Part shown: positions 5,415-6,030 of the stretch, in pieces
How the letters are laid out: each line of letters begins with the position of its first letter
How positions within the stretch are numbered: the stretch's first letter is position 1
NCBI GenBank assembly: GCA_902575725.1
Contig: CACGSS010000019.1
Location: 1 to 6,030 of the forward strand
Direction of reading: 5' to 3'
Source of the DNA: an uncultured Alphaproteobacteria bacterium
GTDB taxonomy: Bacteria; Pseudomonadota; Alphaproteobacteria; HIMB59
Length of the DNA: 6,030 nucleotides
The notes under the pieces: generated by a model
The model's database searches: none
The model's input: the letters and a program-made list of their open reading frames with translations, nothing else
Told to the model about the DNA's origin: nothing
Translations under genes and position numbers: made by a program

Positions 5415-6030
5415 ATGGACTTAAATCAACTTAAAATAAAATCTTTAGAATACAGGAAGACCATATTAGATATTATTTATAAATCTGGCGCTGGTCACAC
5501 TGGTGGAAGTTTATCATGTATCGACATTTTGAATGTCTTATATAATAAGGTCTTAGATATAAATCCTAAAAACTTTAACGAAAAAGACCGAAACCATTAT
5601 ATCCATAGTAAAGGTCATTCAGTTGAGGCTCTTTACACCGTTCTTTGTGATCAAGGTTTTTTTTCAAGAAAAGATCTTGAAAAACTCAATCATTTTAACT
5701 CTCATTTTATTGGACATCCTACTAGAAAAATTTTTGGAATTGAGCATAACACAGGCGCTTTAGGGCATGGCCTTTCAGTTGCTGTAGGTTTAGCACTATC
5801 TAAAAAAATAGATCAAAAAACAAATAAAGTTTTTTCTTTATTGGGTGATGGAGAGCTATCAGAGGGTTCAGTGTGGGAAGCTTGTACTACTGCTTCTAAA
5901 TATCATTTGGATAATTTAATCGTAATTATTGATAGGAATGATTTACAAATTACAGGAAAAACAGAAGAAGTTAACCCAATAGAGCCGATTGACAAAAAAT
6001 TTGAGTCATTTGGTTTTGAAACTATTTCAA
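5415..6030 (+). CDS. Transketolase, N-terminal subunit (split type), cut by the window end
   Basis: An open frame starting with ATG at 5415 runs off the window after 205 codons without a stop. It encodes the thiamine-diphosphate-binding part of transketolase, which moves two-carbon ketol units between sugar phosphates. Seen motifs: SGAGHTGGSLS (24-34, His28), HSKGHSVEALY (64-74, His68), the ThDP/Mg signature GDGELSEG (144-151) with its partner Asn175 (IDRND), and GALGHGLSVAVG (114-125). The wording SKGHSVEALY, GDGELSEGSVWEA and YHLDNLIVIIDRND is that of the short, split (TktN-type) transketolases, so a C-terminal subunit gene should follow at once beyond 6030; this is an inference, since the sequence ends. 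The gene starts 23 nt after the isomerase stop codon, in the same direction, so the two are probably co-transcribed. No clear ribosome binding site is seen. Possible roles are the general pentose phosphate pathway or a dedicated catabolic route. Confidence 0.92.
   Translation, partial: MDLNQLKIKSLEYRKTILDIIYKSGAGHTGGSLSCIDILNVLYNKVLDINPKNFNEKDRNHYIHSKGHSVEALYTVLCDQGFFSRKDLEKLNHFNSHFIGHPTRKIFGIEHNTGALGHGLSVAVGLALSKKIDQKTNKVFSLLGDGELSEGSVWEACTTASKYHLDNLIVIIDRNDLQITGKTEEVNPIEPIDKKFESFGFETIS

Overview
This AT-rich window (about one third G+C by eye) carries six protein-coding genes packed with very short gaps. It looks like a streamlined marine alphaproteobacterium of the SAR11/Pelagibacter-like kind. 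The evidence is AT-rich codon use, tiny intergenic spaces, and an ABC sugar transporter whose parts resemble the rhizobial FrcB/FrcC/FrcA family. The taxonomic reading is inference; there is no rRNA or other marker gene here. There are no tRNA genes, mobile elements or CRISPR arrays.

Layout: (1) 26-847 (+) encodes an HpcH/HpaI-family class II aldolase. (2) 4210-856 (-) is a three-gene sugar-import operon in the order binding protein, permease, ATPase, convergent with the aldolase and only 8 nt from it. A perfect 11-bp-stem intrinsic terminator (3265-3293) lies between the binding-protein gene and the permease gene. (3) 4211-4401 is a 191-nt divergent regulatory region with candidate promoters in both directions and two inverted repeats that could be operators. 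It is the longest gene-free stretch in the window. (4) 4402-5391 (+) encodes a xylose-isomerase-like TIM-barrel protein. (5) 5415 to the window end (+) is the N-terminal (thiamine-diphosphate-binding) half of a split transketolase, cut by the window edge.

Together the genes read as a module for importing and catabolising a sugar: periplasmic capture, ABC import, aldose-ketose isomerisation, probably phosphorylation by a kinase outside the window, then two-carbon transfer by a split transketolase. The aldolase may handle a 2-keto-3-deoxy acid on the same or a neighbouring pathway. The substrate is not evident from sequence. Isomerase plus split transketolase fits a pentose, including the branched pentose D-apiose, but that is a hypothesis.

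The most unusual item is the permease. It is 527 residues long against about 320-360 for the family, with two extra segments (about 30 and about 140 residues), both predicted to lie on the periplasmic face where the binding protein docks. The second is the isomerase, which keeps most xylose-isomerase metal-site residues but appears to have lost the ring-opening histidine.
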